Below are positions 34,619-46,681 of a stretch of DNA of 64,000 nt, piece by piece; within the stretch, counting starts at the first letter, position 1, and every line of letters starts with the position of its first letter. The notes below the pieces were generated by a model. That model was not told where the DNA came from. It did no database searches and saw only the letters and a program-made list of their open reading frames with translations. The translations under genes were made by a program, and so were the position numbers. Origin of the DNA: Chrysopilus asiliformis (lineage: Eukaryota > Arthropoda > Insecta > Diptera > Rhagionidae); contig OZ035961.1 of NCBI GenBank assembly GCA_964034945.1, positions 13,717,243 through 13,781,242 on the forward strand, written 5' to 3'.

Positions 34619-37406
34619 TGGAAATTAATACAAAAGAAGAAATATTTTTTTGATTTTGCTCAAGCAATTTTTAGTGTTAAACACTTCCAACTTTCATGAA
34701 AACTCTTAACGCAAAATTTAGCATTCAATTTAAAAAAATCAATACCAAAAATGTTAATCGGAGTACATCCTATAAGTGTTCAATTTGTCTGGAATAAATC
34801 TTTTGTATAACAAAACAAAATCGACCGATGTCGAGTGTCAAATGGTGAAATCCTTTAATCAGTTCCTTGAACAAAACAGTGTTTCACATTTCGGTGCCTT
34901 TTGTTTAAGGAAATCCTCCTATTTGCATATCGAATACGAATTCCGTTTGAACAAGAATTCTCCATAACAAGACGTCCATGTTTTAGCATAACACTCCAAT
35001 ATGTTTGGGTAGCATGGCATGCTGGGGCATTTTGATAAGGAAGGCTCCTTTTATGTTTTCTTAAAAGCAAAACAAAGTCAAGCAAGTTTCTGCTACCATA
35101 CAGAAAGTTTCTTAAAAGCTGATGACATTAGACGAGAAAATGGAAACAAATGGATTTCCGATCGCTTTGTCCTTTTGGATTTGTCACCATTATCATCTGA
35201 CGAAACTCGATTTAAAGGCGATTAGGACTTGTCACTCAAACATAATTTTTATCCCCTTTTCTTTTGTTCTCGTCCAGCTGTCATACGTGCGATGTCTTAA
35301 GACGCATAACAACATGATGACGAATTTGTCGCTTTAATTACACACGCGGATTCCCTAATATCAAAAATTCAATGATGTTGCTGTGATTTTTTTTGCTTTG
35401 TTTTAGATTTTTTTGTTTAATTTCTTTGTTTATTTTGTGCGTACGTTTTTCTGTTAGTTTTTCTTGAATCTTTAAATGCTGCCTTATGCCAAAACTTTGA
35501 TGGCATTTTTGCCTGATGGAACTTTTCATCCGACGATCCATACGAAAAGGGATAACAAGAAAACGGGAAGCATGGGGAGATAGCAATAAAAACCCAGAAA
35601 AACGGAAGAATCAGACCGGGATGAACTGGAATGAAACGAAATGAAATTGAGGTGCTGGCCTCGAGTCTAAAACATGTGACAATAATTTTCGATTCCAAAC
35701 GACCGTGGATTTCAACGAAACTATAAAAGTAATAAAATTGACTGAAAGATAAGAACAACCAAAGATCGGCAATCTTAAAGGAGTTTTCTGGAATGAATCT
35801 TACAAATCTTACGGGGAATAATATGTGATACTCGGCTAGGGAGTCAGGCAGGCAGCCTAACCGATGTGGTTTCTGTTGTGGTTGTGGTTTTCGTTGGGAT
35901 CCATTCGATGATGAGGAGGCTTCCAAAGTGTCCATGGGAACGGATTTTTTTTTTACCATTTCTGACTGGTGATGTTTTGGTGATTGGCGTTGACAAATTT
36001 AATGGATTTCTTCGGGATGAGGAGTTCAAAAAAACTTGGAAGCGCTTGTCATGTATTTGGATGGTAATTAGGAGCTAACAAAAAACAATTTTGATACATT
36101 TGATCCATGCTTGAAGTGACATTTCTCATACTGATTACTAATTTATTTCTATTTGAATTAATTAGGGATAAAAAAATTTGACGAATTTCATTGGAAATAT
36201 TTTTTTTACCACACTGGGTGATCTGTTTTGGGGGTCTGTAATGTAATTTTAATACGAAAAGCTAAAAATAAGGCTTGAATTTATTTTCACAAGCTCTTAC
36301 ACGAAAACGACTCCACCGATTGCACTGAAATTCAATATGAGATGATTTCTGTTGAGCGGGAGCAAAAATTGATCACAATTCGTGTGTTTTTTTTAGCCAT
36401 AATCGAAACTAGTCACTCTACCCTAGTATATATTTAATGATTCCAACAATTCTAGTTTTTTTTACTACTTGGCACTAAAAAAAATCCAAAAACGATGTAA
36501 TTCTGATCATTCTAATCACAAACAGTAAAAGGTTACAATCTATCAGATTACAAAGTGGAGCCCAACTATAGGAATATCTTTTAAATTGCATTTCGATATA
36601 AAAGGCAAAGATACTGAAAAAAAGATGTAGACCCGAGATATGCTATCCCTTTGACAAAGCATTTCATCAGGTTCTAAGAGGACATTCAATGACAAACAGG
36701 TGCAAAGTGCTTCTTGTGTCTACACCGTTTGATGTCGGCTGTTAATTTGAAAACGGCTACCATAAATTTTCTCAATTCTTAGAAATAGTAGTGGTAGCAC
36801 ACTCTCCGCCTTTATTTAATTAAGATGTTGTAATCAAGTGTAAAAACTGTTTAATTTAAACAAATTAACATAAAACGAAACCATTCTCTATTCATCATTT
36901 AGTCGCTAGTAATAAACTTAAACATATACTTGAATTAAAAAAAGATGGCGGATGTTTGTATAGGAAGGGTCTTAGTTTGCTACCCTATGTACAAATACAT
37001 ACCGACGTGATGGTTTTTGGATAGTTTTTATTGGCAATTTAGACGATTCCCCCTCATTAAGAGTTGCTCATCCTTAAGGGTCTGTTTAACAATTTCAGGC
37101 AGAGCAATGTAGGTTGAATTCAGTAAAAAAAATTTCAAAGACATAAAAGTAGGGATGCAGGACCCTATCTAGATTGATTTCTGTTTTATTTTTATCAAAT
37201 TGACCCTGGATAAAAAAAATGGTCCGCTAAAAGGTAGTCATTATCGATTTTGCGGTATTTTAAAGATCTAATTAGGTTTGAATGTTTTAGGTTAATCGTT
37301 GCCTGGTGTTTCTATGAAATGTGGTTGATTTAATATCGATTTGTTATTTGATCTGACAGAGTGTGGGATAAGTTTTAAGTATTTTTATTTACGACAGTTG
37401 ACTCCT
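34619..37406. other. intron stretch without a gene
   Basis: Several overlapping ORFs occur at 34776-36078, including a 180-codon minus-strand ORF at 35417-35959. None shows a recognisable domain. The lower AT bias here may reflect regulatory DNA. Confidence 0.45.
36285..36345 (+). repeat. possible decayed family A monomer
   Basis: CTCCACCGATTGCACTGAAA resembles the conserved monomer core of family A (CTGAACCGATTGACTTGAAA). No ends, microsatellite or hairpin are visible, so this may be an old fragment or a related family. Confidence 0.3.
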
Positions 37407-37628
37407 GGGCACCAATCATGTATTCCGACGCGTCTCTGTCTTTCGACTTCGACGCAGCTTTTAACTCTTGACTTCGCCATATCAGCAGCTTCAAATTTCC
37501 TGAAGTGACCGTCAGAATCACGCTTCGATTCATAGTGACGATTCCGCGAAATTTCAAGCTGCATATATGGCGAAGTCAAGAGTTAAAAGCTGCGTCGAAG
37601 TCGAAGTCGGAATACATGATTGGTGCCC
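37407..37628. repeat. foldback element (long near-palindrome, 222 bp)
   Basis: Starts GGGCACCAATCATGTATTCC and ends with the exact complement. Homology between arms continues almost to the centre, including AGCTTTTAACTCTTGACTTC. The left arm has about 11 extra bases. ORFs on both strands arise from the palindrome. Confidence 0.85.
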
Positions 37629-38042
37629 TGTTTGATTTTTTAACGTTTTTTTTTTGTAAATTTCGCCCTTGTATGCCTACACACAACTTTTTTGCTTTTC
37701 ATTTTTAAGAAAAGTGTAAATATTTAATGCTTCAAAATTTTGTTATTCAACTTTCTACCTTTTGCGGAAATAAAAAGTCATTTGCAACCCATACAATTAT
37801 CGACAAAATTTTTATAAGAAAATATTAACTTAAAAATTTAAAAAAAAAATCTCTAAATGCAAACCATTATTATGAAGCCTTTATACACAATGATGCCTGT
37901 TTTAAAAAAATCAAAATACTTATAAACGTGTCATCATGGTGATGACATATTAACAAGCTCTGATATCTACATAAATGTTTGATGTTGCTAAGAAATAGTA
38001 ATTTACTATTTAGTAGTATTTTTTTTTTACTATTTAGTGCGA

Positions 38043-38111
38043 TTTTTCCATGAATTTTTCCATGAATTTTTCCATGAATTTTTTCATGAATTTTTCCATG
38101 AATTTTTCCAC
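38043..38111 (+). repeat. 12-bp minisatellite, unit TGAATTTTTCCA
   Basis: About 5.5 tandem units, one with a C to T change. Confidence 0.9.
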
Positions 38112-38269
38112 GTTTTTCTTTTAGAATTTATTCCACGAATTTTATTTATCTATTGCAGAATAAATGGATTCAGCAAAAATTGAATTTATTCCGGCTATTT
38201 TGTATGAAAAAATTTCAGTTCCGGCATTCTTCCAGAGTAATTTCCGGATATCGTTTTGTACCTACTGTA

Positions 38270-38466
38270 CACCGAGGGAAATAAGAGGTCAGGTTCCTAA
38301 AAAAGGGAGACAGTGAAATTTTTTGGCAATGATTCCAAATAAAAGGGGGAACTCATGCCAAAAAATAGAAGATTTTCCCAAAATTCTAGGATAAATTCCC
38401 TATTTTTAGAGAATCATTACAAAAAAGTGCACTGTCTCGAATATTCCTATTTGGATTTTTCTTTGG
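38270..38466. mobile_element. family D element, copy 1
   Basis: About 200 bp. It shares the right-end block (CTCGAATATTCCTATTTGGA), CATGCCAAAAA and AATTCCCTATTTTT with 49163-49372. The left end, CCGAGGGAAATA, partly matches the right-end complement, suggesting terminal inverted repeats. It lies next to a family C end and may be nested in it. Confidence 0.5.
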
Positions 38467-38545
38467 GTAAACTGATTGTGCAACTCGAATTTTGTGTCAC
38501 AGAATAATATTCACGGAATAAAGTGTCAGATGTAAACGATGGCTA
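38467..38545 (-). mobile_element. family C terminal fragment, copy 3
   Basis: Read on the minus strand it has CGTTTACATCTGACACTTTA, matching family C ends at 22431 and 62597. The remainder is disrupted or diverged, probably by the family D insertion. Confidence 0.45.
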
Positions 38546-38765
38546 AGAGAGGTAAAGCCTATTAGAAAAATTCCGACTGAAATTATTTTCAAATATAAAA
38601 ATTTTCACCTCTAAAAATTCTGGGTCCGTAAACTCTTTAACAGTTGGTTTCCAAGTTATCAATTGGTTCTATAAAAATTTCAATAAAATTACTATGTATA
38701 AAATTTCCTTAAAAGATCTTATTCACAAAAAAATGTTCATTTTCCAATTTCTTTTCCTTTCTCAG

Positions 38766-38861
38766 GGGTGTCTGGAGCCTCTGATTCGATTGAGGCCAAC
38801 AATTGCTCCAGAAATACTTCAACAAATAAGATCTTCAACATTTTACTACCAATGTTAGGCC
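38766..38861 (+). CDS. candidate in-frame cassette exon of Drop/msh (32 codons)
   Basis: A 96-bp stretch inside the msh intron. It is preceded by a long pyrimidine-rich tract ending TTTCCTTTCTCAG and followed by a perfect donor GTAAGT. Its length is divisible by 3. Read in phase 1, as fixed by the end of exon 1, it has no stop: the peptide begins GVSGASDSIEANN and ends NILLPMLG. It leaves a single base that would pair with exon 2 to give His in place of Asp. The base composition is less AT-biased than its flanks. I do not recognise the peptide, and Msx proteins do not need it, so it would be an optional insert between the Ala-rich region and the homeodomain. It could also be a chance pair of splice-like sites. 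Confidence 0.35.
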
Positions 38862-40610
38862 GTAAGTTCATTTTCAATACAATATTCTACAGATTTTAAA
38901 ATTTATCAGTTTTAATTTACTCCTTGAGTAGTAAAAATTCAGACAAGTGGCAAAATAATTAGTTATCTTTTAGATAACTAATTCAATCTCAGGACTGCGG
39001 CATTTCTTCACGATTTTTTGAATCGAAAAATTCTTTTTTTATGTCCGAGTAAAAAGCATGAAAATCCTCCAAGCATTAAGAAAAATTACGCCTGTTTATT
39101 TCTTGATAAAAAATCAGGCCAATAAGAAGAAATATGATATCATGTTAAACACTGGGCAAGAACACAGAATAAGCGCCTTTTTAGCGCTGCACGATCCTCC
39201 GAAGTGCTAAACTGTGAACAAAAGTAAACAAAATCCCGCCAATATCTTCTCGATTATCGGCCGACAATTAATAAGTTCAGCATAAAATTGCTGCTAATAT
39301 CATAAGAACATGCAAATTTATGCAAATAATTGGCAAACATTAGTCATTACGATCTCATTTGGAGCCCCACATTCTCAGATGGTGTGCGTGCAGCTGTCCG
39401 ACAGTGTATTAATGTTGACTCGAAACAAAAAACGAAACAAATTCACTTTACAAAAACAGTGAAAAATTTGCATTTTGCACACCTTCGTCGGACCCTTGCT
39501 TGATGGTAATGTAGATTGAGAGACTCATATTTGTGGTTTTTATGCAATGCAAAGTCGTAAAACGTAAGGAAATCACTTGAAATTCTCCAACCCCACTTGG
39601 CGTTAGATATCCGTACTTATTTTTGTAAATATATTAGCGCTAGAAATGAAATTCATTTACTTGGCTCTATGCTGAAAAACGTAGTTCTATAAAGAAAAGT
39701 CTATCAATGACTTTTCCAGAGTCGCCTTTAAGAAAAACCTATAAATATGTAGAAAATCTTCTTGGATGATCGTTAAAATCAAATCATTGTCAGAATGGTC
39801 ATGTAACAAGATAGAAATTAATAAACGGACGGATTATGATATCGTAATTTAACTCATGGTACATTAACACTTTAAAGTGCGGCGCTCAGACCGGGATAAG
39901 TGCAAAAATCAAGAAATAAAACCAACGTCAAGGCAGAGTATGTTGGTTGGTTTGAGGAAATTATGCCCATCCATATGTTATTACAGAGATTATGAATGAA
40001 TGGTCGAGCATAAGAGAAAATATCACTTACAAGTAGTTTAACATGCGCATATGTATCCGTACTCATTCGTATTTCGCATAAGAATTCCGGACTTGAGCAT
40101 ATCGCATTTTTTACTCGTCTTTTCGGGAATCTTTTCGTATCGCAGGTTCTGTTAAATTCTGTTGTCGTAAGTGATTAGTCTGAAAATGAACTGAGACGAT
40201 TAATTACGCAAATTAACCATTAATTAATAATTTTCATATCCCATTTGAGTTCACAATTTTAATGATGTTTAGGAGTTATGACAATTGTTGTAGGGTGTTG
40301 CGGGTTTATTTTGACAAAAAAAAAACTATCGTAAATTTGATTATATTTTGCTGTGATTTCTATATTTTAATATATAAATGGACACAATTTGATTATGATG
40401 TGGTTTGAGGTGGCTTTTATAATATTTGTAGGGTACTGGCGGTTCCGTTTGATCTAGTGCCAATGGTGCTTAGGACTTATCTATAACATACTTCACACGT
40501 TTAGGCGCGAGTGGTGGGGACGTTAGTTGTATTAAATGTCGTACAGAAAGTCGCGAAAAAGCATGACGAGGGTAGGGAATAAGACAGGGGGGAGGGGGTG
40601 GCATGTTGTT
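38862..40610. other. intron stretch after the candidate cassette exon
   Basis: No repeats from the families above and no coding sequence recognised. Confidence 0.5.
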
Positions 40611-40770
40611 TATACCCGTATGGTGAAACCAAAGCGTATATTGACTTTGCCTTACCGTTTGTAACGCCAAGATCCCGTCATCACACAAAAAAATGAATTA
40701 CACCAGTGTGTTTAGAATGATAAAAATAATTAATTTCTGCATGTCCGTCCGTCTGTCCGTCTGTCTGTCC

Positions 40771-40808
<38 letters not shown>

Positions 40809-41206
40809 CTGTCTGTCTGTGGCGCGGATTGCGGGCGCATGGATTGAGCTAGAGACTTGAAATTTTGCGCAGATTCGTTTTTCGTAAAATGCGAGACTAA
40901 GTTCGTTAATGGGCAAAAATGGACCATTAGGGGGGGTACCCCCCATACGAACGAAAACGGTTTTTCTGAATATCTCAAAAACGGTACATCTTATCAAAAA
41001 AGTGCAAGAACAAAAGTTATTTAGGATATGATTCTACATAAAACTCCCATACATTAAAATCCGATTGGAATAAATTTTAAAAAATCTTATTGGAAAGTTT
41101 GACTTCAAAGTGGAATTTTGGTACAACTGTTCGAATTTTGATACGAATATCACCATACGGGTCTCCAATGATTGCCAGATTGGCAATTATAGCTTTTGTT
41201 ATGTTT
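40611..41206 (+). mobile_element. family B (Helentron/DINE-1-like), copy 2
   Basis: Most complete copy. It starts TATACCCGTATGGTGA and has a long GTCTGTCT/GTCC microsatellite (40742-40820), then the AGCTAGAGACTTGAAA block. TCACCATACGGGT is the exact complement of the 5' subterminal motif. A terminal hairpin (ATTGCCAGATTGGCAAT) precedes the TTATGTTT end. Asp-Arg-Gln-Thr repeats in overlapping minus-strand ORFs come from the microsatellite. Confidence 0.7.
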
Positions 41207-43147
41207 AAAATTCGTTTTAAAAGGAGCTGATGCCAATTTCGATATAATACGTCGGAATTGCAAGTTGCGATTTGAAAGTGATTCGCTTCAAGTGACAAGT
41301 CCATCAGAATCAGAGTGGTTAAAAAATCCCAATTCTTACCAGGTACAAATTGTTTTTGAAAAAGTAAACCTTGCTAACATTGTTGGTGTTAGGAACGTTT
41401 CTTTCTCAAAGTAACCTACACTCATAGTGGTAGATACGTTAACTACACTAAAATTGCTAGTAAAGAAAACTTGAAAGAAAGCAAAAAGAGATTTTTAGGT
41501 TGCAAATTTCTATACTAAACCCCAAATCACCCTAAGCACATAATTTGGTCTGTTAAGAAATGAAATTTCCCTTAAAATTCATTAAGAAATATGCTTGCAA
41601 TGTAAGTCACATGCAAATTTACAGAAATTCAAATGAATACAACATTTATGCATGCCTCATGGGTTTAGTACAATGACATCCTAAGGAGCATGCGTGACAT
41701 AAAAACTGAAACCGTATGCATTTCCAAAACGAATAAACATTGCAAAAAATGCAATACGAAAAAATCCGAATATAAAATTTTAAAACAAAAAAAAAACAAT
41801 CAGAAAAACGATTTTTGCACGACCAATTACGGCTGCTAATTAATGTTTCTTGGTGAGATTAATTAATTCAATTTTGTATTCTTTATTTATAGATTAAATC
41901 GCACGTAAACTAAGAGACTTTGGTGCCTTCGTACTTGTTTCATACTAGCTAGCAGGCAGTATAGTCCAAAAAAATTTCCATTTTGAATCTCCAGCTATAG
42001 TGAGGGGAGGAGGGCTTTTTTTTTTGCCAAGTTCTTATCTGTAATTTTATAAGTTTCCAAGTTCAAATTCCTTGGAGACTTTTGATGCCGTGCTGATGAG
42101 TTCAATTTGATATGTACGAGTATTTTATTTACTGACTATGGTTTTATAATATTGAAAATTCAATGGTTTTGTATCTAAATCTAAAATACTATACATAGAG
42201 ATATTTTACGGTCTTTAGCGGGAATTTATCGCTGTTTGTCATTTATTTGCTACTTGAAAGATGAAAATCTTTTTCGCTTCTTGTATTTTCAATACAGCGT
42301 AGTACAGAAGTCAAAACTCGTAAAGAGACTCTGTTGATGTCTAGACTGCTTAAGTTGGATCTTTAATTTCATGTCAATATCAGCACAAGGTTTACTATCT
42401 TTGATTCTCGCTTTTCGCTATTAATTGATCCGTTTTTTTTTGCACTAATTGTCGCAAATCGGATCGACTTTACTTGGTAATTTGTTACTTCTTAGCTCTA
42501 GCTTGGTACGAAGACTATTTTCTCATACTATGCAATGATTCTCGGGTATACACTTCAATCCGTATCTGATCCAATATGTGCTGTGCTGAATCTAGATTTT
42601 CTACAATATGTCCCCACATTTACTAAGTCCGTATTATCTAAAGCTCTGTGTCGCTGACAATTAGCTTTGCAATTACTCGCTTTGAAATGAAACAATTTTA
42701 ATTAGTGCCAAAATTGTAAAAAGTAGGACATCATCAGGCAAACCGCAAGACTATAATATAGTATCAATATATCATTTCATTTAGCTCTACTTCATAAGAG
42801 GGTATTAAAAAATTTACTGTACATAACATCCACTTTTATGGTAATTAATTAATTATGCTTAAATGGATGTATTCATACGATATAAATTGAGTTTTAATGA
42901 GTTACATGATATTTGATGTTTTATTTATGGCAATAAAACCTTTTAAAAACACTTAAATAAATTACACCTAACATGGTTGAAATAAAGAAAGTCACCTTAT
43001 TGCACCAATATTGAAAAACTGGTATCGATTTTCAGTCGTAATCTTGTAGACTATTTGCAATATAAAATTTCAAAGGTCCTTAATAATATTTAAGATTCTT
43101 GTGATGGGAATCTCAAATCCATTTCCATGTAGAAATCTGGCCTTTAA
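41207..43147. other. intron stretch without features
   Basis: AT-rich, no recognisable gene or repeat end. Confidence 0.5.
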
Positions 43148-43339
43148 CCCTTAGGGGCACGGAAAAATAGTAAATATTTTCACCCTTCCGGCACTCGAAA
43201 AAAAAATTTTTTTTTGATTTTTTTAGTGGTACCATTTTAAAGTATCATACGGCAATGAAAGACGGTTTAATTGGTGGTACAATTTTGTATTTGTTACAAA
43301 AAAGGTGGTACATCGCGTGTACCACCAAACCTTTAAGGG
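43148..43339. mobile_element. piggyBac-like MITE 1 (192 bp)
   Basis: TTAA occurs immediately outside both ends. The ends are CCCTTAGGGG and, reverse-complemented, CCCTTAAAGG. It contains a perfect subterminal hairpin GGTGGTACA...TGTACCACC. TTAA target sites and CCC ends define the piggyBac group; there is no coding sequence. Confidence 0.55.
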
Positions 43340-43343
43340 TTAA

Positions 43344-43561
43344 CCCTTAACTTATGAGGTGAAAATCATATGCGTAAATGATGAGGTGGTTTCCAATGGA
43401 CTTATTCTAATCACATACCAAATCCGTGCTTTTAACTCAGCATACAACACCATACTATATGAAGGTACTGAAGATTTCAGAGTAACTGTGCTGAAAACTG
43501 AGAAATAGCAAAGAGAGAAAAGTCAATGTGGGTCCACTGGACCCACCTCATCAATTAAGCG
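43344..43561. mobile_element. piggyBac-like MITE 2 (218 bp), sharing a TTAA with MITE 1
   Basis: Begins CCCTTAACTTATGAGGTG right after the TTAA that closes MITE 1. It ends with the complement of CGCTTAATTGATGAGGTG (15 of 18 matching), followed by another TTAA. Near its right end is a 17-bp palindrome TGGGTCCACTGGACCCA. Confidence 0.55.
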
Positions 43562-43736
43562 TTAATATTTTAAATACCGTGGCAGTTTAGATTCGGAGGG
43601 ATTTGAAAGATAGGCTGATTAATAAAAGCTTTCAAATTCTTAGAAGATTTAAAACAAATTCTCAAGAAGATCAATAATTCTCAAGAAGATCAATTTAGGG
43701 AGAAGGAAGATGGAGATCAATTGATATATATTCTAA

Positions 43737-44373
43737 CTAGAATTTGGACCCGGCTTCGCCCGGCTAAAAGCGTAGCGTAAGTAGAACAAAATCTAAGAAA
43801 ACAAAATTCAATTGGCAATAAATTAGACAGAATAAGTTGTCCGTGCTTTTCTTTAAAAGATTCGGATTTTCTTTACCCCCTTCCCTTACTTTCCCACCAC
43901 TCGGGCTATTTTTTAATGGGTTTATGTTAAGGCTGGACCCCCGACGAACATCTATGCCAAATTTCAAGCCAATCGGTTCAGTAGTTTCCCCGCGAAATAG
44001 TAACATAATGGGAAAACTAAGTTTCGAGATGACTTTACCCCCTCCCCATACTCCCCCCACCACTCGGACTAATTTTAAATGGGTCTATGTTGGGGCTGGA
44101 CCCCCGACGAACATCTATGCCAAATTTCAAGCCAATCGGTTCAGTAGTTTCCCCGCGAAATAGTAACATAATGGGAAAACTAAGTTTCGAAATCACTTTA
44201 CCCCTCCCCTTACTCCCCCCACCACTCGGACTACTTTTCCGTATGCATATGTTGGAACCAGAGCTACCACATACACTCATGCCAAATTTCAAGTCAATCG
44301 GTTCAGCCGTTTTTGCGTGAAAGAGGAATAGACAGACAGACAGACACCAACTCATTTTTATATATTAGTATGA
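43737..44373 (-). mobile_element. Helitron-like family A, copy 4 (alternative 3' end, expanded core)
   Basis: 637-bp minus-strand copy. The 5' end is the standard TCATACTAATATAT preceded by A. The 3' end is different from the usual one: a GGCGAAGCC-centred hairpin then TCCAAATTCTAG, followed by T. The core has direct monomers of about 161 bp with matching points at 43902, 44063 and 44224. Confidence 0.7.
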
Positions 44374-46215
44374 TTATTTGGCTATTGTAAATTTAATTTA
44401 ATTTAATTAATTATTAATAGGCCGTCTATTGCGTCAAACATATTTCCCAAAAACTTAATTTGATTAAAATAAATAGTAAAATTGCCCTCCAATGACATTT
44501 GATTATATTATGCAATAAGAATATGTTGAATAATTCAAAGAATGATAGAAAGAGAACAATTTAAATTCAAATTGTAATTTCATCGATAATTAAAACTTCG
44601 TATGAAATATTATAATTGAAAATACTGAAGCGAATAAACGTTAATTAATAGCGCCATTAGTGAAATTGCAACAAAACAAACAGAAAATGGGACTGTTTTA
44701 TTGTTTTTCATGTCACCATATGTGACATACGTATTTTTTGTGTTAAAAAAGAACACAAGAGTCTTAAAGATATTAAGACATGAATCTTAGGTAAGATTGT
44801 TTATATTCGTACGTGTAGATATTGCATATTGAAATAACCCAAAAAGTTGCATGTTGATGCATTAAAAGTATGCTGCAGTCGGCAGACATGCATTTTGAGT
44901 GGCGCGAATAAATTAGCCAAAGTCACATACATTTCCATTGCACAGCATACTAGCAGAGTTAATGAGCGATAAAAACGCTGTTGCCTGCTCTGCATTGCAT
45001 TGCATTTTTAAGGACAATACAAAGAGCGTCACTGTTTTTCACATGAAAAATATATTTTCGTCGCAAATTCGGTTATTCTTCAAATCTTCAAATTGAGACT
45101 TTTCACATTATATTGAATTTTTCATTTTTCCTTTCGTGTTAATTGGGTCATTTTCATTGGGCATAAATCTTACACTACAGATGGTCAATATTTGACAGTT
45201 GAAGGGATTACATTATGTTAAAACCCTTTTTTTAATCATTTGAATCGATCGTTAATACGATAAGAATGAGAAATAGATGAAAAAACCCCGAAAAATCGAC
45301 GAAATTAATTTATTTTTTCCTTTGCGGTTCAACTGAAATCGACATCCGTTTCAAATGATGACCTCCTCGTCTGAACACTGATGACGGTGACGGTCTGAGA
45401 GGGTTAATTAATTCGAAACTATAAGGTTGACATTGGGTTATGCTTGAACATTAGCCATACATATACCACACAATTGTAGGCATGGGAATTTCATAAAAAG
45501 AGAACTGAATACTGAAACAGATCTAGACAATTAGATAGGATCCACAACTTAACACCTAATTAGTTCTTGTGAGTGTTCACCAGAAGTTGAAGCAACACCA
45601 ACTTAAAACATAGTATAACATAAAATAGAAAATGGAAAACACGGAACGGAAAATAAAGAAAATAGTAAAATTATTCGAATTGAAAACAGAAGCCCGCTTA
45701 TATTGCTTTTTGAATATATGTGGCTTACACGGATGAGTTAAAAAAATGTTATGGGAATTTGAAAATGTTATCTATAGTATGGACAACATAACAGAAGCCT
45801 AGTAAAATTTTAAACAAATATTTTAATTTCTTTTGACCATTCAGCAGAAGATTAAAATTTGTGGTTTTATGGAAAACCAGATTCCATATAATGACAAGGA
45901 GTGAAATATTGGAATAAAACCTGTTGGTCCCTTAATTGAATTAGTTTTGTGACGTTCGTTTAATACACGGTAAAAAAAATTTTTATCTTTGTATGGCATA
46001 TTTTTTAAAAATTAGTATTTATAGTCACTTTTTATGTAAGTTAGAAGTCTGAACGCAATTTTGAGAGTTTAATTAAATCTTTTCTGACGAATTTTACACC
46101 CCATTTATAATTTTTTTTGATTAAAGTAAGGTTTGTCATTTCGCGGCTTTTGCATCGAAATTCTGAAGACCCTTTTTTTGCTTCAGATCACTAGCTTTTG
46201 CTGTGGAATCAAAAA
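44374..46215. other. intron stretch without features
   Basis: Nothing recognised. Homopolymer A/T runs only. Confidence 0.5.
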
Positions 46216-46681
46216 TCATACAAAAATGAGTTGGTGTCTGTCTGTCTGTTCCTCTTGCACGCAAAAACGGCTGAACCGATTGACTTGAAATTTGGCATGA
46301 GTGTCTGTGGTAGTTCCAACATAGGCATACGGAAAAGTAGCGCGAGGGGTGAGGGGAGTAAGGGGAGGGGGTAAAGTGATTTCGAAACTTAGTTTTTGCG
46401 CTATGTTACTCTTTCGCGGGGAAACTACTGAACTGATTGGCCTGAAATTTGGCATAGATTTTCGTTGGGGGTCCAGCCCCAACATAGACCTATTAAAAAG
46501 TAGCCCGAGTGGTGGGGGGAGTAAGTGGAGGGGGTAAAGTCATCTCGAAACTTAGCTCTTCCTCTATGATATACTTTCGCGGGGAAACTACCGAGCCGAT
46601 TGGCCTGAAGTTTAGCTCCAACATAGACCATAAAAAAAAATTGAAAAAACTTAACCCGGCAACGACGGGTATGCAAGCTAG
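46216..46681 (+). mobile_element. Helitron-like family A, copy 5
   Basis: Starts TCATAC after A but lacks the next 8 bp (TAATATAT). Otherwise it is full, with the GTCT microsatellite, monomers, the hairpin ACCCGGCAACGACGGGT and GCAAGCTAG before T. Confidence 0.7.

Noticed and set aside
35417..35959. 180-codon minus-strand ORF in the msh intron
   Set aside because: No recognisable domain, overlapping ORFs on the other strand, no splice context or initiation evidence.
40742..40820. Regular short repeats as a possible CRISPR array
   Set aside because: A simple 4-bp microsatellite with no spacers, in an animal genome.
40698..40997. ORFs with Asp-Arg-Gln-Thr repeats
   Set aside because: Product of the GTCT microsatellite inside a family B element.
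43764..44355. ORFs of about 100 codons in both strands with repeated peptides
   Set aside because: They are translations of the family A monomers; the same peptides recur at every copy.
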